A stretch of DNA of 64,000 nt from Catonia carolina (taxonomy: Eukaryota > Arthropoda > Insecta > Hemiptera > Achilidae), in the NCBI GenBank assembly GCA_035578175.1, contig JAQMRL010000001.1:49003553-49067552 (forward strand), read 5' to 3'. The notes beneath the pieces are model-generated. The model did no database searches, was not told where the DNA came from, and saw only the letters and a list, made by a program, of their open reading frames with translations. This document shows, in pieces, positions 46,209-56,869 of the stretch. The number at the start of each line of letters is the position of its first letter. Position 1 is the first letter of the stretch. Both the position numbers and the translations under genes were made by a program.

Positions 46209-46331
46209 CTTAACTGAATCTAAAGGGTACATAACGCAATGTTCCATAACCCCTGCTATAGCACCAGCCATCATGTGGGTTGCAACACTGGTTGTAGGAA
46301 GTGTTTCATAGTCCTCAAAGTTCATAATAGT
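46209..46331 (-). CDS. mfrn: Mitoferrin-like mitochondrial iron carrier, first coding exon
   Basis: This exon encodes the N-terminus of an SLC25-family mitochondrial carrier of the mitoferrin type. Mitoferrins import iron across the inner mitochondrial membrane for heme and Fe-S cluster synthesis. Reading from the ATG at 46325 gives 39 residues. They begin [14 protein letters not shown], continue through the first half of transmembrane helix 1 ([10 protein letters not shown]), and end with the first carrier signature PLDSVK. The donor is AAG|gtaatt at 46209/46208. A plausible acceptor (pyrimidine-rich, ...taaacag) lies six bases upstream of the ATG at 46332, so the exon may begin at 46331 with a 5' UTR exon further upstream. 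The short acidic N-terminus resembles insect mitoferrins as I remember them. Family assignment is strong; the exact 5' boundary is inferred. Confidence 0.88.
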
Positions 46332-46560
46332 CTGTTTAATAAAGAAAACACTTCACTTGAAACAATATTATGCACTGTCTTTAATTGACACCACCTTCAA
46401 CCAAAAACTTCACTCGATATCGAGGTTACGTTCAGTATGTCCAACAACTGACCTAGGGCCCTACTCCATGCTCCGCGGGGTCGTGGTCAAATCGTTTTCA
46501 CCGGTGCGTAATGATGCTAAGAGGTTCTATAATATATTATAATTAAATATGTTTGTCTTA
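46332..46560 (-). promoter_or_regulatory. Candidate 5' UTR or promoter-proximal region of the mitoferrin gene
   Basis: The stretch just upstream of the first coding exon is locally richer in G+C (around 46450-46510) than its surroundings. It holds an arthropod initiator-like TCAGT on the minus strand (46447-46451). It also holds a pyrimidine-rich acceptor-like sequence ending at 46332. These fit either a transcription start close to the ATG or a 5' UTR intron; the sequence alone cannot decide. Offered as a candidate only. Confidence 0.2.
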
Positions 46561-46564
46561 AATA

Positions 46565-47620
46565 TGATTTTCATTCATACACAAATTTTATCGTACAATA
46601 AGTTTTTACGATTAGATAACGTAAAAAATCAGGTCAGATAGCGATGGAAGCTTTATTTATAATACAACGTGTGCAGTGTCATCAGCTGCTTTGGGAGTGC
46701 GGGCTTTATATTGCACTCTATTAGTTAATAAATCAACGAAAACACCGCGTAATTTAAAACGTTCAAAACTATGCTTAGATGCTTTTAAGTTTAGTTTTCT
46801 TCCCATAAGATAAACTTGACATTTAATATTATTATATATATAAACGATTCACATAGTCTGTCTAATTTGATATGTTTCTAATTATTTAAAGTTAACCAAA
46901 TTAATTTAGCAACTGATATAACACTTTTTTGTTGAAATTACCCGAGAAAGATTCTCAGCATAATACTCTTTTGCACTAAAATGAATTTCAAATAATTTGT
47001 TTTATTATTAACGGAAAGTAGTAGTGGTAACAAGTCCAATAGGTACATTCATATATAATACATTGTAATAATTTATAAAGGCTGATGGCAGAATGATGTA
47101 GGTAGAATATTTGTTAGTCAATTTTATTACATACAATTTTGTTGAGGATCTTTTACTCTGATCAATAATTTTTATGTAAGTGGCAATGAAGTGTACAAAT
47201 AACACCTACAAAGTAAATTCCTCTTCCTGTTACAAGTTGCAGTCAAAATACTTGAGTGTTACTTTACTTTTCTTTATTCAGTAATATTTTAATATGATGA
47301 TTTTGCCATGATGATGAATTATTAGTCAATTGTAATTTCAAGCAGGTGTTTTTAGTGGGTGATTCATAAAAATTGGTATTTTATAATTTATTTTTATTTC
47401 TGTCATGTTATTACATTTGTAAACTGCTCTGATATTATTTTTTGTGATACATTATTATCTTCTTGATTTTATTACTGCTGTTTTATTTTTAAGTGTACCA
47501 ATGATTGATATTTAAGAAAGAAATTTATGATAACCTAGCTATAATGCTAAAAAACCACTGAGAAGACCAGAACAAACTCCTTAACTGTTGGAGGTACAGA
47601 GCTGAGACTTCTCTTAACAC
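46565..47620. other. Upstream stretch without recognisable feature
   Basis: AT-rich DNA upstream of the first mitoferrin coding exon. It could be intergenic or a 5' UTR intron. No gene was recognised. Confidence 0.3.
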
Positions 47621-47628
47621 GACAGAGA

Positions 47629-47910
47629 TTAGTGACACCTCTTAGGCATCAAACAGAACTTTACTGTGTGCCAACTGACGCTTCTCGATATCGGCTCTCA
47701 TTTATTGTTTTTTCAACTTTAAAAGTGTCAATTCGTTGGTAATTGCTGTTACAAGTTTGTTTTTATAATCACAGTTTTTACTATTAATTAATCTTAAGCC
47801 TCTGTTTTAACAAAAGCAAAGATAAGCTATTACTTCATTATTATGAATTTTAAAAGTCACATAAGAAATGTAGTTTGTTCGTGGTGATGAAGGATGCCTG
47901 AGAGGTGTCA
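47629..47910. repeat. Possible small inverted-repeat element
   Basis: tgacacctcttaggcatc (47629) faces its near-complement gatgcctgagaggtgtca (near 47890), about 280 bp end to end. There is no other copy in the window and no proven target duplication. A MITE-like element is possible. Confidence 0.3.
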
Positions 47911-48525
47911 AGCCTCAGAATTGGAACCAATAGGTCCATCATAATATTTACTAATCAATAACAAATTGCGTTCCATGTATTAATCAATTTTTCAACCTGA
48001 AGACTGATAACTTTCTGTATTATTATCTAAATTTTGTCATCAACAGTTTCTAAAATTAAATTTCAGAGTTGTACAAATGGAAGCAGTTAACTCCTGAAGC
48101 CACATAAAATTTCCTACGCAACAGAACCAAAAATTTTGGCTTCAAACCACTTTAGTAGCATTTGAAAGATACAAAGTATCCAGTTTCATCATAATGTTTA
48201 TTTGATCAGAGGAGAAAATATTAAAATAGTTTTTTATAACTGTATCCAGGAGACTCCGTAAGAAATGTATGGGGTATGCCAAGATAAAATTGACAAGTCT
48301 AAATTTTAACAGTGTGTTAAATTCATTACTTAGGTACCAATTTATTTTTTACCACTCCTTACTAGCTTACTTCTATAAGCATACAACCATTTGTATCAAA
48401 TTATACACAAGTTGTCTCAGTATTTACTTAGAAGCTTATTTTATATTTTACAAGCAAAAACTATTTAGAAAAGAATTTGGGTACACTGAAATATTTCATC
48501 AATAAACTATTTTTTTGAACAATTT

Positions 48526-48798
48526 TTAATTACCACAACTTTTTAAAGCCTGTGGTAATTTATTGATGTATTTTCTACCTCCATAAGTACAATTTTGTTC
48601 AAATAATGTAGTGTAACGATTAGCAGCATTGTAATCAATTTCATTTCTTTTGTATTGGTTGTGGAAACTTAAATTCTGGAAAAAGGTTTTTTGCTTTAGG
48701 TACATTATCACTTCAAAGATGTACAAAGAAGGAGCTGTAAGAAATTGAAGCTCCCTATATAATGGTCTGCATGAGGTGAAGTGGTTGATTCCCACCAT
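48526..48798 (-). pseudogene. LINE ORF2 C-terminal fragment (Jockey/CR1-like)
   Basis: Minus-strand open frame of 90 codons: SCRPLYRELQFLTAPSLYIF followed by EVIMYLKQK. It ends YGGRKYINKLPQALKSCGN. The motif CRxLFxELxILTxPSLYIFE is a standard feature downstream of the reverse transcriptase in Jockey/CR1-like LINEs. No catalytic part is retained. The open frame is longer than expected for a very old fossil. Confidence 0.75.
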
Positions 48799-48878
48799 TC
48801 ACCTAACAGCTTTTTTTCTGAATTTTAAAAACTCTTTCCATGTTACTCTGTGATAAATTATCTCAAACTATAATGCTT

Positions 48879-48903
48879 CTTCTTCTTCTTCTTCTTCTTC
48901 TCT
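48879..48903. repeat. (TTC)n microsatellite
   Basis: About eight ttc units at the edge of a LINE fragment. Confidence 0.9.
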
Positions 48904-48904
48904 T

Positions 48905-49290
48905 CCTGGGTTAGGCATTTCTACCATCCCATCTTTTCTTCGGCACCCATCTTTTCTTTGGCCTGTTAGTATCACTGCTTCCTACTGGTTTGTATCACCA
49001 TGCTAAACTAATTAAGTGACTCTCTGGCAGTCTATTTAAATGGCCAACCCATTGGACACGGAACAATTTCATTTTTTTAATGAGTGGGAAAATTCCCAAT
49101 TTTTGCCTTATATCTCAATTTCTCATCCTATTTAGTCTTGTACAACCCTTTACATACCTTAAGAATCTCATTTCTTCAGTTTTAATGTTTCTTTCCTCCC
49201 TTCTCCTCATCAGCCATGCTTCACTGCTGTCAAGGCTGGAACTGCCTCTGTCTTATAAAAGTTTATTCTTCTATCGGGTCAATTTTTTAT
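48905..49290 (-). pseudogene. LINE ORF2 tail fragment of a second type
   Basis: The minus-strand translation, in more than one frame, gives MRRREERNIKTEEMRFLRYV, then KGCTRLNRMRN, a stop, and DIRQKLGIFPLIKKMKLFRV, then QWVGHLNRLPES and a basic RPKKRW end. It matches the segment (M)xxREExRIxxxEMRFLRxVxGxTRxDRxRNxDIRxxL...WxGHVxRMP found after the reverse transcriptase in many insect LINEs. Stops and shifts make it a fossil. Confidence 0.7.
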
Positions 49291-49299
49291 GCCTCAAAA

Positions 49300-49840
49300 T
49301 ATTTTGAATCCTCCCACATCTGAATCAATTATCTGAATAAATTAAATAATTATCAGATATCTGAATAAATTTTCATAGCGTATTTTCCATGTCATAGTCA
49401 TCTTCATATAAGAGACATCAGTTCCAAGGTACTTATAGTATTTTATAGTTTGAGGAAAATTTTCTTAGCTCAATGAAAAGTTTTTGTAAATAAAAGTAAA
49501 TTGACAAGGAGTTGTTTTCTTAGAGTATCTTTATCGGATTCATTAACTTACTGTCAATTATGACATTGAAACATTCCAAAGCCAAACCTGATGGTTCACT
49601 AATAATTATTTTACATATACTTTATTTACTCTGTTAACAAACTCTTATAAAATTATCTCTTGTAGAATCACATTTTCATTTTCAAGCATTACATATTCTC
49701 TCTTCAGCTGGAAATTTGCTGCTATTTTGGCTTCCTTGCAGAATTTATGGAGATGAACAACTCAACATCTTAGCCTAAAGGTTACAACGCTTCATTATTT
49801 CTATTTTATAGAATATCAATTTTACAAACTTTTTCTGATG
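49300..49840. other. Stretch without recognisable feature
   Basis: AT-rich sequence between a LINE tail and a family B copy. Confidence 0.3.
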
Positions 49841-49849
49841 CCCATAACA

Positions 49850-50236
49850 GGAAGGTGGAGTGTTAAATTATTTGTACTCGATCTGCTAGTTCCAGGGCTA
49901 CAAAAAAATAGTTCTGTTTCTTATCACATGGTCAGCTACTTATATGGCTGAAGCATTTAAGAACAGAAGAGGTAGTGGTGCAGACGACACTAGTCAGAGT
50001 TATCTCCTCTGAGAGTAATGAATTTCATTAAACAGCCAGATCCTGTGGTCAATAAAGTGAAGGTGTCATTTGCAGGGTGGAAGGAGATGCTTTTCAGAGG
50101 GCCCGGCATGGCGATAAGCATACTTTTCCCCTCAGTGAGGAAGGCAATTGTAAACCTCCTCACTCCTCGTTTTTACTTAGTAAATAAAAGCTCTAGAGAT
50201 TCAAACCAGCCTTTCGGCTGGTGACCTAAATGACAC
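49850..50236 (+). repeat. Repeat family B, copy 3 (most complete)
   Basis: Full-length, plus strand: it begins cccataacaggaaggtggag. It carries the shared blocks (tagttctgtttcttatcaca, gttatctcctctgagag, agatcctgtggtcaataaag). It ends CAGCCTTTCGGCTGGTGACC, then TAAA and a (CA)-type tail. An open frame of 68 codons across it is partly kept in other copies, but no protein family was recognised; the similarity is explained by common descent of the repeat. Confidence 0.65.
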
Positions 50237-50249
50237 ACACACACTACCT

Positions 50250-50835
50250 TTTCAGCTGACTTCATCCTTACTATCACTGTACTTACATGAGTTTTGGTGG
50301 ATCCATAATCATCAGAGTACATAAAATATTATGTGAAACTTTAAAACTTTTTATTTAAAAACCTGCAGAAGATATTCCATCTTCAGTCAACTAAATAAAA
50401 CTGATCAGTTATTCTTATATCCCTTCTCATATTTTTTACAGATGGCGGAAACAGTTAACATCACTTCATCATTCTTAAACTTTATTTGTTCATTTAAAAT
50501 GTCCTGCTTTTACTCTTTTAAATGTCTACAAATATGGATCATCTCTTATTTTTAATAACTGTATTACACTGTTCTATTATATTAAAATATCTGTCTATTT
50601 TACCAAACACTTATGTTTTTTCCTCTTTTGTATGATTGGTATAATTTGATACAATAGTCACATTTCAGTGCTTTTACATGCTCATTATAACTCACTTGAA
50701 AATTACTAATCATACCAATATAAAATTTGTTACAATCCTCACTACCACAATCTATTTTACATATATCGTTTTTGTTGTTTAATGTTCCATTCTTTTTATT
50801 ATTAAATAGGTTTGTGGATAATGGTTTCTTATTAT
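50250..50835 (-). mobile_element. Penelope-like retroelement 3' fragment with GIY-YIG relic
   Basis: Minus strand, from about 50762 to 50650: KIDCGSEDCNKFYIGM followed by YNEHVKALKCDYC. This matches the GIY-YIG endonuclease domain of Penelope-like elements (KIxCxxCxKxYIGxTxRxxxxRxxEHxxA). The first tyrosine of the GIY half is replaced by Cys. Further down, ILNEQIKFKNDEVMLTVSAI corresponds to the ORF end. A 3' region with a hammerhead motif (50320-50278) follows. A second, related 3' end lies inverted next to it (50844-51150). The reverse transcriptase is missing. Confidence 0.75.
50278..50321 (-). ncRNA. Hammerhead ribozyme motif, Penelope-associated, copy H3
   Basis: Minus strand: GTACT, CTGATGA (50315-50309), stem II around GGATCC, AAAAC (one change from the invariant GAAA), short helix III, then A and AGTAC. 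Stem I (GTACT/AGTAC) is a perfect five-base match. The A-for-G change in GAAA should impair cleavage, so this is probably an inactive relic. Confidence 0.6.
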
Positions 50836-50843
50836 TATACCAG

Positions 50844-51150
50844 ATATAAGATGTTCCATATTTATAGACATTTAAAAGAGCAATAGCAGGACATTTTAAA
50901 TGAAGAAATAAAATTTAAGAATGATGAAGTGATATTGACTGCTGCCGCCATCTGTTAAATATATAAGAAAGGATATTAGAATAACTGTACAGTTTTATAT
51001 AGTTGACTGAAGATGCAATATATTTGGTAGGTTTTTAAATAAAAATTTTTAAAGTTTCACATGATATTTTGTGTACTCTGATTATGGATCCATCAAAACA
51101 TTTGCAAGTAGATAGTAAAGATCAAGGCAGCTGAAAATGTTAGTGAAATT
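50844..51150 (+). mobile_element. Penelope-like retroelement 3' end, inverted partner
   Basis: The plus-strand sequence parallels the reverse of 50255-50560: atttatagacatttaaaaga, aggacattttaaatga, gaatgatgaagtgata, gttgactgaagatgc, then a decayed hammerhead (GTACT CTGATTA ... AAAAC at about 51072-51105) and caaggcagctgaaaatg. It lacks the GIY-YIG part. The two ends form an inverted pair separated by unique coding sequence. Confidence 0.7.
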
Positions 51151-51159
51151 TAAACATGC

Positions 51160-52420
51160 ATAACAGAATTAATTTCAAGCTTCAGGATACATTATAATGA
51201 TTTATTTTTGCTTCATCATTTAATAAAGATTTATGATTGTCAAAATTCTATATTTTTAAAAGCAAAAAAATTTAACATTCCTCATCTATAATGTGTATCT
51301 GGGTTCTTTGAAGGGTTCTTCATTTTTTAATAATATATATTATTATATATAATAAATATATATCTAATTTCTTATATCTGCTTATCTTACCCTAATATCT
51401 GCTTAAGGATTTAGCACATCTGTTACAGCAAGATCATAAGCAAGACTTCCTCAAAATTATGTTTCAAAAAGTCAGGCAATATACAACGAAGGTGCTTGCT
51501 AACATTTTATGAAGCCTATTTTATACAATATCTCATAATTCTTATCACCTGATACCATCTTGCTAATATTTACTACTTAACACACTTATTTACTTATGTA
51601 TTTAATGGTTAATTTTCAGTTTTTACCTAAAATAAAACAAAATAAATGTTTTATGTTGAACATGATGGTGGGACTCTGTTCTTAGACTTTCTCATGAAGT
51701 TTTGAAAATATTTTAACTGTTTTATGAAAACAGATTGCTTCTTATCACAAAAAATAGAAATTGCTTCACAGAAGATGTAAACTGGTTGAAGAATGATGGA
51801 TTCTTAATTTGTCTGCTGATATAATCTTCAATATAATCCTTTTATTGTGCATAACACAACACTGTATTTTATAGTTACTTATTCGCATAGAATTTCATTA
51901 GGTAGGATGATTTGGTCTACAGATGTAGGCCACCTCTAACTGAATATGATTCTTTCCAGTATAAAAGATGATATGGTGCATGGGTAGATCCATTTGTAGA
52001 GAGCAAACACTGTACTTAACCATAAAGTAGTTAGAATAGCATTTTTGCACATAATTGGGGCTGAAGATCATATCTAAATTGTAGATTCAAGACTAAACAG
52101 GGGGCAGTGTATGTGTATACAAGTAGCTGTGCTATACATTCAAGACTGTTGGCTTCCTGAATTTTCGAAGTTTTGGGTTGGCCTCTTCTTCAAAAGAGGA
52201 CAAGATAGTTTCCAGGTGAGTCCTTTTCTTTGAAGTGGGCTTTTATCATCTGACATCATTCAAAAAATCTGGTAATGCTACCTGAATTCATTTTTATGAG
52301 ATCAAAACACACAGAAGATGTAAAGGCAATAGATGTTGTTGAAGCTATTAACATAGGTCTCCACGATTTTTGAATTCATTGTGAATTTGGAATTAGTCTT
52401 GCTAAGCATAATTTTTATTG
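51160..52420. other. Stretch without recognisable feature
   Basis: AT-rich sequence including a short TA-rich run near 51335-51360. Nothing else recognised. Confidence 0.3.
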
Positions 52421-52425
52421 TGTTT

Positions 52426-52680
52426 AGGTCAACAGCCGAAAGGCTGGTTTGAACCTCAAGAGGTTTACCAACTAAAAACGAGGACTCAGGTGGTTTACTA
52501 TTGCCTTCCTCACTGAGTTAAAAGAGTATGCTAGTCAGCATACCAGGCCCTCTAAAAAGCATCCACTTTCCACCCTGCAAATGTCAACTTCACTTCGTTC
52601 ACCACAGGGTCTGGCTGTGTAGTGTAATTCATTACTCTCAGAGGAGATAACTCTGACAAGTGTCTTTTACACCTTATGAG
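52426..52680 (-). repeat. Repeat family B, copy 4 (3' part)
   Basis: On the minus strand the hairpin end CAGCCTTTCGGCTGTTGACC then TAAA is complete. The 5' part stops at the gtgtcttttacacct block. 5' truncation with an intact 3' end is the usual outcome for retroposed repeats. Confidence 0.6.
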
Positions 52681-52689
52681 ATTATTGAA

Positions 52690-53630
52690 GAGTTCAAACC
52701 CTGAGTATAGATTAATCCATATGAATAATGTTGAATAATCATTTATTTTCCTATAGGTCCCATCCAATAGTTTTTAGGGCACTTGCCAAAAATCTCAGCC
52801 AATATCTTTTGCCTTTGAACTGTAGTAAAATTTTGTTTATGATGACACTTAGGCTGCATACATAGATAGTCACTGGTGACAGCAACACAAAGGGAACTGG
52901 AGTTGCTCTTTTACAGCAAACACCATTCAATGATGTGTTCTTAGTGAAGAAGCTCTGAAGTGATGGCAACCTGGCTGTTAAGTGATGAAGAAAGTAGAGT
53001 TGCTCTGGTCCATGACATGGTGTAATTTTTTCTCAATTTCTTATTTGCAACCAGTATTTGGGGTTAAGTATTGCATAGAGGAGTGAAAATTCTGTATTTT
53101 GATAAAAATTTATTTTTGATATTTTTTGGTTTTTGGTTTTGTAGGCTTACTGTAATTATGGAAATTGTACTATTCAGAAACAAATTTCTGGATAATTTTT
53201 AAAATTTTGTGCTCCATTAGACCAACTATGTTTACCATGTAGGGGTGTACACTGAATTGGCTTTTCAATTAACATTTTTTGCAGCTTCTTTCTAAAAAAT
53301 ATACATAAGAACAGTATCCTCCAGTGATGATGCATGACATACCAATGACTATTATCTAACAATTGGCAGAATGACACTGGTCTGCGCATGTGCTAGTCGC
53401 TGGCGGAAAATAGCTTCACCTATCATTTCTGACTTTGGTCTGTAATGTTGCTTGTTTGTTGCTGTTCTTATTATGAAACATATATAAGCCTTCGGCTCAA
53501 TTAAAAATATTTATGCAGCATGGTGGGGGAAGCATCAAACGTAATTTAGTGAATGAGTACTACCTGCAGATTACTTTACTAATTTGTTGAATACTAGCTT
53601 TAAAATAACAACTTAATATGAATGATCTAG
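52690..53630. other. Stretch without recognisable feature
   Basis: AT-rich sequence. Short open frames on the minus strand match no family. Confidence 0.3.
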
Positions 53631-53635
53631 TAAAC

Positions 53636-53850
53636 TATAATGCTTTTCATAGTTGATGAGTTCTGGTGTTCCATGCGTTTAGACCAATCAGAACATTTGC
53701 TAGCATTGTCAGATTGTACAAATGTATCAGCCTGACAAACTCTATGTGCATTTGCATATAAGAGCCACAGTAGTTAACTCGTGTCTTGCATCTCATACTG
53801 AACATGTTGATTATAGAGCACGTTAGTGTTCAATACTTTATAATCGACTG
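53636..53850 (-). repeat. Dispersed repeat D, copy 2 (inverted)
   Basis: The reverse complement matches 42370-42565 through gttcagtatgagatgcaaga, tttgtcaggctgatacattt and ctgattggtctaaacgcatg. Moderately diverged. Confidence 0.6.
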
Positions 53851-53859
53851 GTTATATGT

Positions 53860-55140
53860 TCATAGGTAATAGTTGTTATTGAAATATAAAAAAAAAAATA
53901 GCTGACAAAATAAATATAACAGCTAAATACAGAGCAAGTATTGGTAACGTGCTGGCATTGGCTAGCTATGAAGTGGGCAGGGGGCAATATGTACGTTCAG
54001 AGCTCATCAGCTTCGAAAAATAGTAAGTTATATAGTTATTATTGACAAGCAACTTATTCACATCAACTCCAATTTGTGGTTCATTGCTGTCACTACTTGC
54101 TCTATGTATGTATGCAGCCAAATATTAAACTATTTTATCTTTAAACTGTTAAGTTTCGTAAATTTAATATCTGTGGAGTTAGAATTGCTATTGTAAATGA
54201 AAAATTGCTATGAAAATTATGTACTGCATCTTTTTATCAGTAGCAAATTCCAATCAATAAAGGAGAATTTTGGTTTTCATCCTGTGTTTTATCTTTTAAA
54301 AAATATAAAAATATTTCGCCGGGAAAATCTAAACTTACTGAAAATACTTCCGTTCGGAATTTTATAACGTGAAATAAAAAAAATAGTAGTATGTTTTAGA
54401 ACGGTAGTTTTAGTAATAATAGGCGCATCATAAGAACGTTTTTTAGTGGGAATAAATAGGTGTATAGGCCTATTATTACTATTATACGTACTTGGTACGA
54501 TTGAACGAGCAAGAGCGAGAAGGCTTTATTGAAGCGGGCGGCCGACACACAATATAATGGATCAAATATGTATGGTGGGATTTAATTTTAGTTAGTTGGT
54601 TCACCCTGGGGAGATGAGCCCTGACTGGGCTGGGGTTTTGTAAGGTGTAGAGATCTTTCTGTTGTGCCCTATTGAACAGATCTCAATTCTAGTCACGTCG
54701 TAAATCAAAATTGAAGTGGGCAGAATCATCTTTAGCCCATCCATCTTATGTTCAAAATGGGTCGGTCGTTCTTTCGTACACAACTGAATCGTTAGCTGTA
54801 TAAACCGCCAAACTGCCGCTTTTACTAATATAAAAGGTAAAATATAAAAAGAATACAAATTTATAAACCTAAGGACTTAGTATCGATCATCGGATTATAA
54901 TTTCAAAACTGAAGTATTCTGTTGTTCGCTATCGATTTGCAGTTTCAAAACGCATTAGGCCTACTAAAAAATAATGGTCTTGTTGATGTTTTTTTGATAT
55001 AAAGCTTTTTAAAATTTTCAGAGAAGTCATTTAAAATTCTATGTTGAACAATAACAGATATTTCAGTTTGCCTTTGTTACACAATGTGTGGAATCGACTG
55101 ATGAGTTTGCTGGGACCGAAATCATCATTTCAGAACCATT
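53860..55140. other. Stretch without recognised gene
   Basis: AT-rich DNA with a somewhat G+C-richer part at 54480-54800, where a minus-strand open frame of 85 codons (54601-54858) exists. No family resemblance was found for it. No repeats with ends were seen. Confidence 0.3.
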
Positions 55141-55149
55141 CTCCTATTT

Positions 55150-55352
55150 GCTTTAGTTTCCTCTATACTTTTTTTAATTTATTTATTTTACATCGCATCA
55201 ATTACTTGGTTATTAGCAACTACGGCGGAGTATGTAACATTAGGCCTAACTGTGGGATTTCACACGTGAAAATTTCCAGTCCCTGGCCGGGAATCGAACC
55301 CGAGATCTCCGCGTGGCAGGCCAATGCGCTAACCACTAACCTACGGAAGCCT
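55150..55352 (-). repeat. tRNA-derived SINE (family S1), copy 3, tRNA-Gly-like head
   Basis: Minus strand from 55352: GGCTTCCGTAGGTTAGTGGT (A box), then CCTGCCACGCGGAGATCTCG (looks like a Gly GCC anticodon arm), GGGTTCGATTCCCGG (perfect B box), and ggactggaaattttcacgtg. The family 3' block, ccgtagttgctaataaccaa, follows and it ends aaataaataaatt. Head and body match the copies at 31161 and 37445, so this is a SINE and not a tRNA gene. Confidence 0.8.
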
Positions 55353-55411
55353 ATATTTAATTTCTAAAAAAAGCTGGGGAATAGTTTTGAAAATTACTCA
55401 TTTTTAATAAG

Positions 55412-56361
55412 TTTTTACTTTCTCTTGCCTATATGAATATATAGGAAGGAAAGTATTGTTTTCATGTCGATTTTTCGAAATCGAGTTTTCACCGGATCTA
55501 TATGTTTTCAGACCCCCTGAACCCAAAAAACATGTTTTTAGCGATTGGTCTGAGTGTGTGTATGTGTGTGTGTGTGTGTGTGTGTGAACAGAATATCTCA
55601 AGAATGGAACATCGTACGAATTTGAAACTTAAAACTTAAGTTACATACCACTACCGGACCCGACACGAACATTTTCATCAAAATCGGTCAACCGGAAGTA
55701 GTAGTTTATTCGTATAATTTTTCACTTTTTGCGATTTTTTCAAAAACTGGTCCTACAATTTTTTTAAAAATCGCCTGGATTACTCAATTTTTTATTCTCT
55801 ACAAGATAGGGTCATGTTTACTGAAATTCTGGTTGAGGCTGTTTTCACGTAAAAACATAGTTCTTTTAAGATTACGGCTTTGATATGTAATTTAGCGCAA
55901 AAATTTTTATAATAAAAGTTGTAGAGAATTTAAAATTCTACAACTTTTATTTCAGACATTTTTTTTGTATAACGCTTAGTTTAGAAGTAATTAGCGATTT
56001 TCTGTTTTTTTCTCACGAAAACGTGTGAAAAATTGATTTTTTTAAGATTTCGGCCTTAGATTACATTTTACGACAAAACTGTATATAATAAATTTTATAG
56101 GAAATAAAAAGATCTACAACTTTTATTTCAAGCATTTTTCTCTACAGAGCCTAGTTGAGCGTGAAAGATTGATTTTCCGTATTTTTAGGCCAAACTGAGG
56201 TTGATTTTCATTTTGCGTGTTTCTCTCATGATTGAAATAAGGTTATGATTTTGAGGTTAGTTTTTTATTTATTTCTAATGTTTTATTACTATTGTAAGGT
56301 TTATTGTTAATTATTTGCATTGGCAAGAGAAAGTCGTGTGAGTGTTTCACACCAGATTTTT
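55412..56361 (+). mobile_element. Helentron-like non-autonomous element, copy 3
   Basis: Plus-strand copy with the same ends: TTTTTACTTTCTCTTGCC at 55412, and GGCAAGAGAAAG followed by the GTGTGA/TCACAC stem-loop and ACCAGATTTT at the 3' end. The TG run (55553-55586) is the longest of the three copies. It lies just beyond a tRNA-derived SINE on the opposite strand. Its presence in full with both ends supports the element boundaries given for the other copies. Confidence 0.65.
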
Positions 56362-56554
56362 TATTTTGTTTAATTAGTATCAGATGGAAGGTGTAAATTT
56401 AATACGACCGGCTTGCATACGGCCAACAACTCCGCAAATCTAATGAGATGCAAGAAAGTGGATATTAACGTCTAAGCAGTACGATCCGTTACGGTAAATT
56501 AACGTGATATTAAAACTGACGACAAAATACTGTTATAAAAAAATAAATACAAAA

Positions 56555-56612
56555 TTCTGATCCACCTAACCCCTCTGACACGCTCGAAACGAACCGGGCG
56601 AGTCTATTTTTA
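56555..56612 (+). repeat. Fragment resembling the element X terminus
   Basis: attctgatccacctaacccc then tctga, and shortly after gggcgagtctatttttat, parallel the X end at 40520-40595 (attctgatctacctaccctc and ggcgagtctttatttc). The GC-rich hairpin between them is replaced. It may be a deleted solo end. Confidence 0.35.
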
Positions 56613-56619
56613 TATGGGT

Positions 56620-56850
56620 CGCTAAGCTTTCTGAAAAGCATCTACTTTCCACTGTGCAAATAATAACAACTTCACTTCATTACTACAGAGTCTGGCTGAA
56701 TAATTAAATTCATAACTCTCAGAGGAAATAACTCTGACTAGTGTCTTTTACACCTCTATCTCTTCGGTTCTTAAATGTTTTTTTGTAGCCCTGGAACTAG
56801 CATATTGAATGCAAATAATTTAACCCATCAACTGACTGATATGGACAAAA
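56620..56850 (-). repeat. Repeat family B, copy 5 (partial)
   Basis: Shares tctgaaaagcatctactttc, ggaaataactctgactagtg, gtagccctggaactagca with other family B copies, with an internal deletion and no hairpin end. Confidence 0.55.
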
Positions 56851-56869
56851 AAAAGTATAGTAGTGTACT

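Noticed and set aside
46357..46542. Plus-strand 61-codon open frame upstream of the mitoferrin start
   Set aside because: It overlaps the inferred mitoferrin leader on the opposite strand and shows no motif.
54601..54858. 85-codon minus-strand open frame in a locally G+C-richer stretch
   Set aside because: No family resemblance, no splice context and no second copy; not reported as a gene.
55270..55352. Possible tRNA-Gly gene on the minus strand
   Set aside because: The T-arm and anticodon arm look good, but the acceptor stem does not pair and the sequence continues into the S1 SINE body shared with two other loci.
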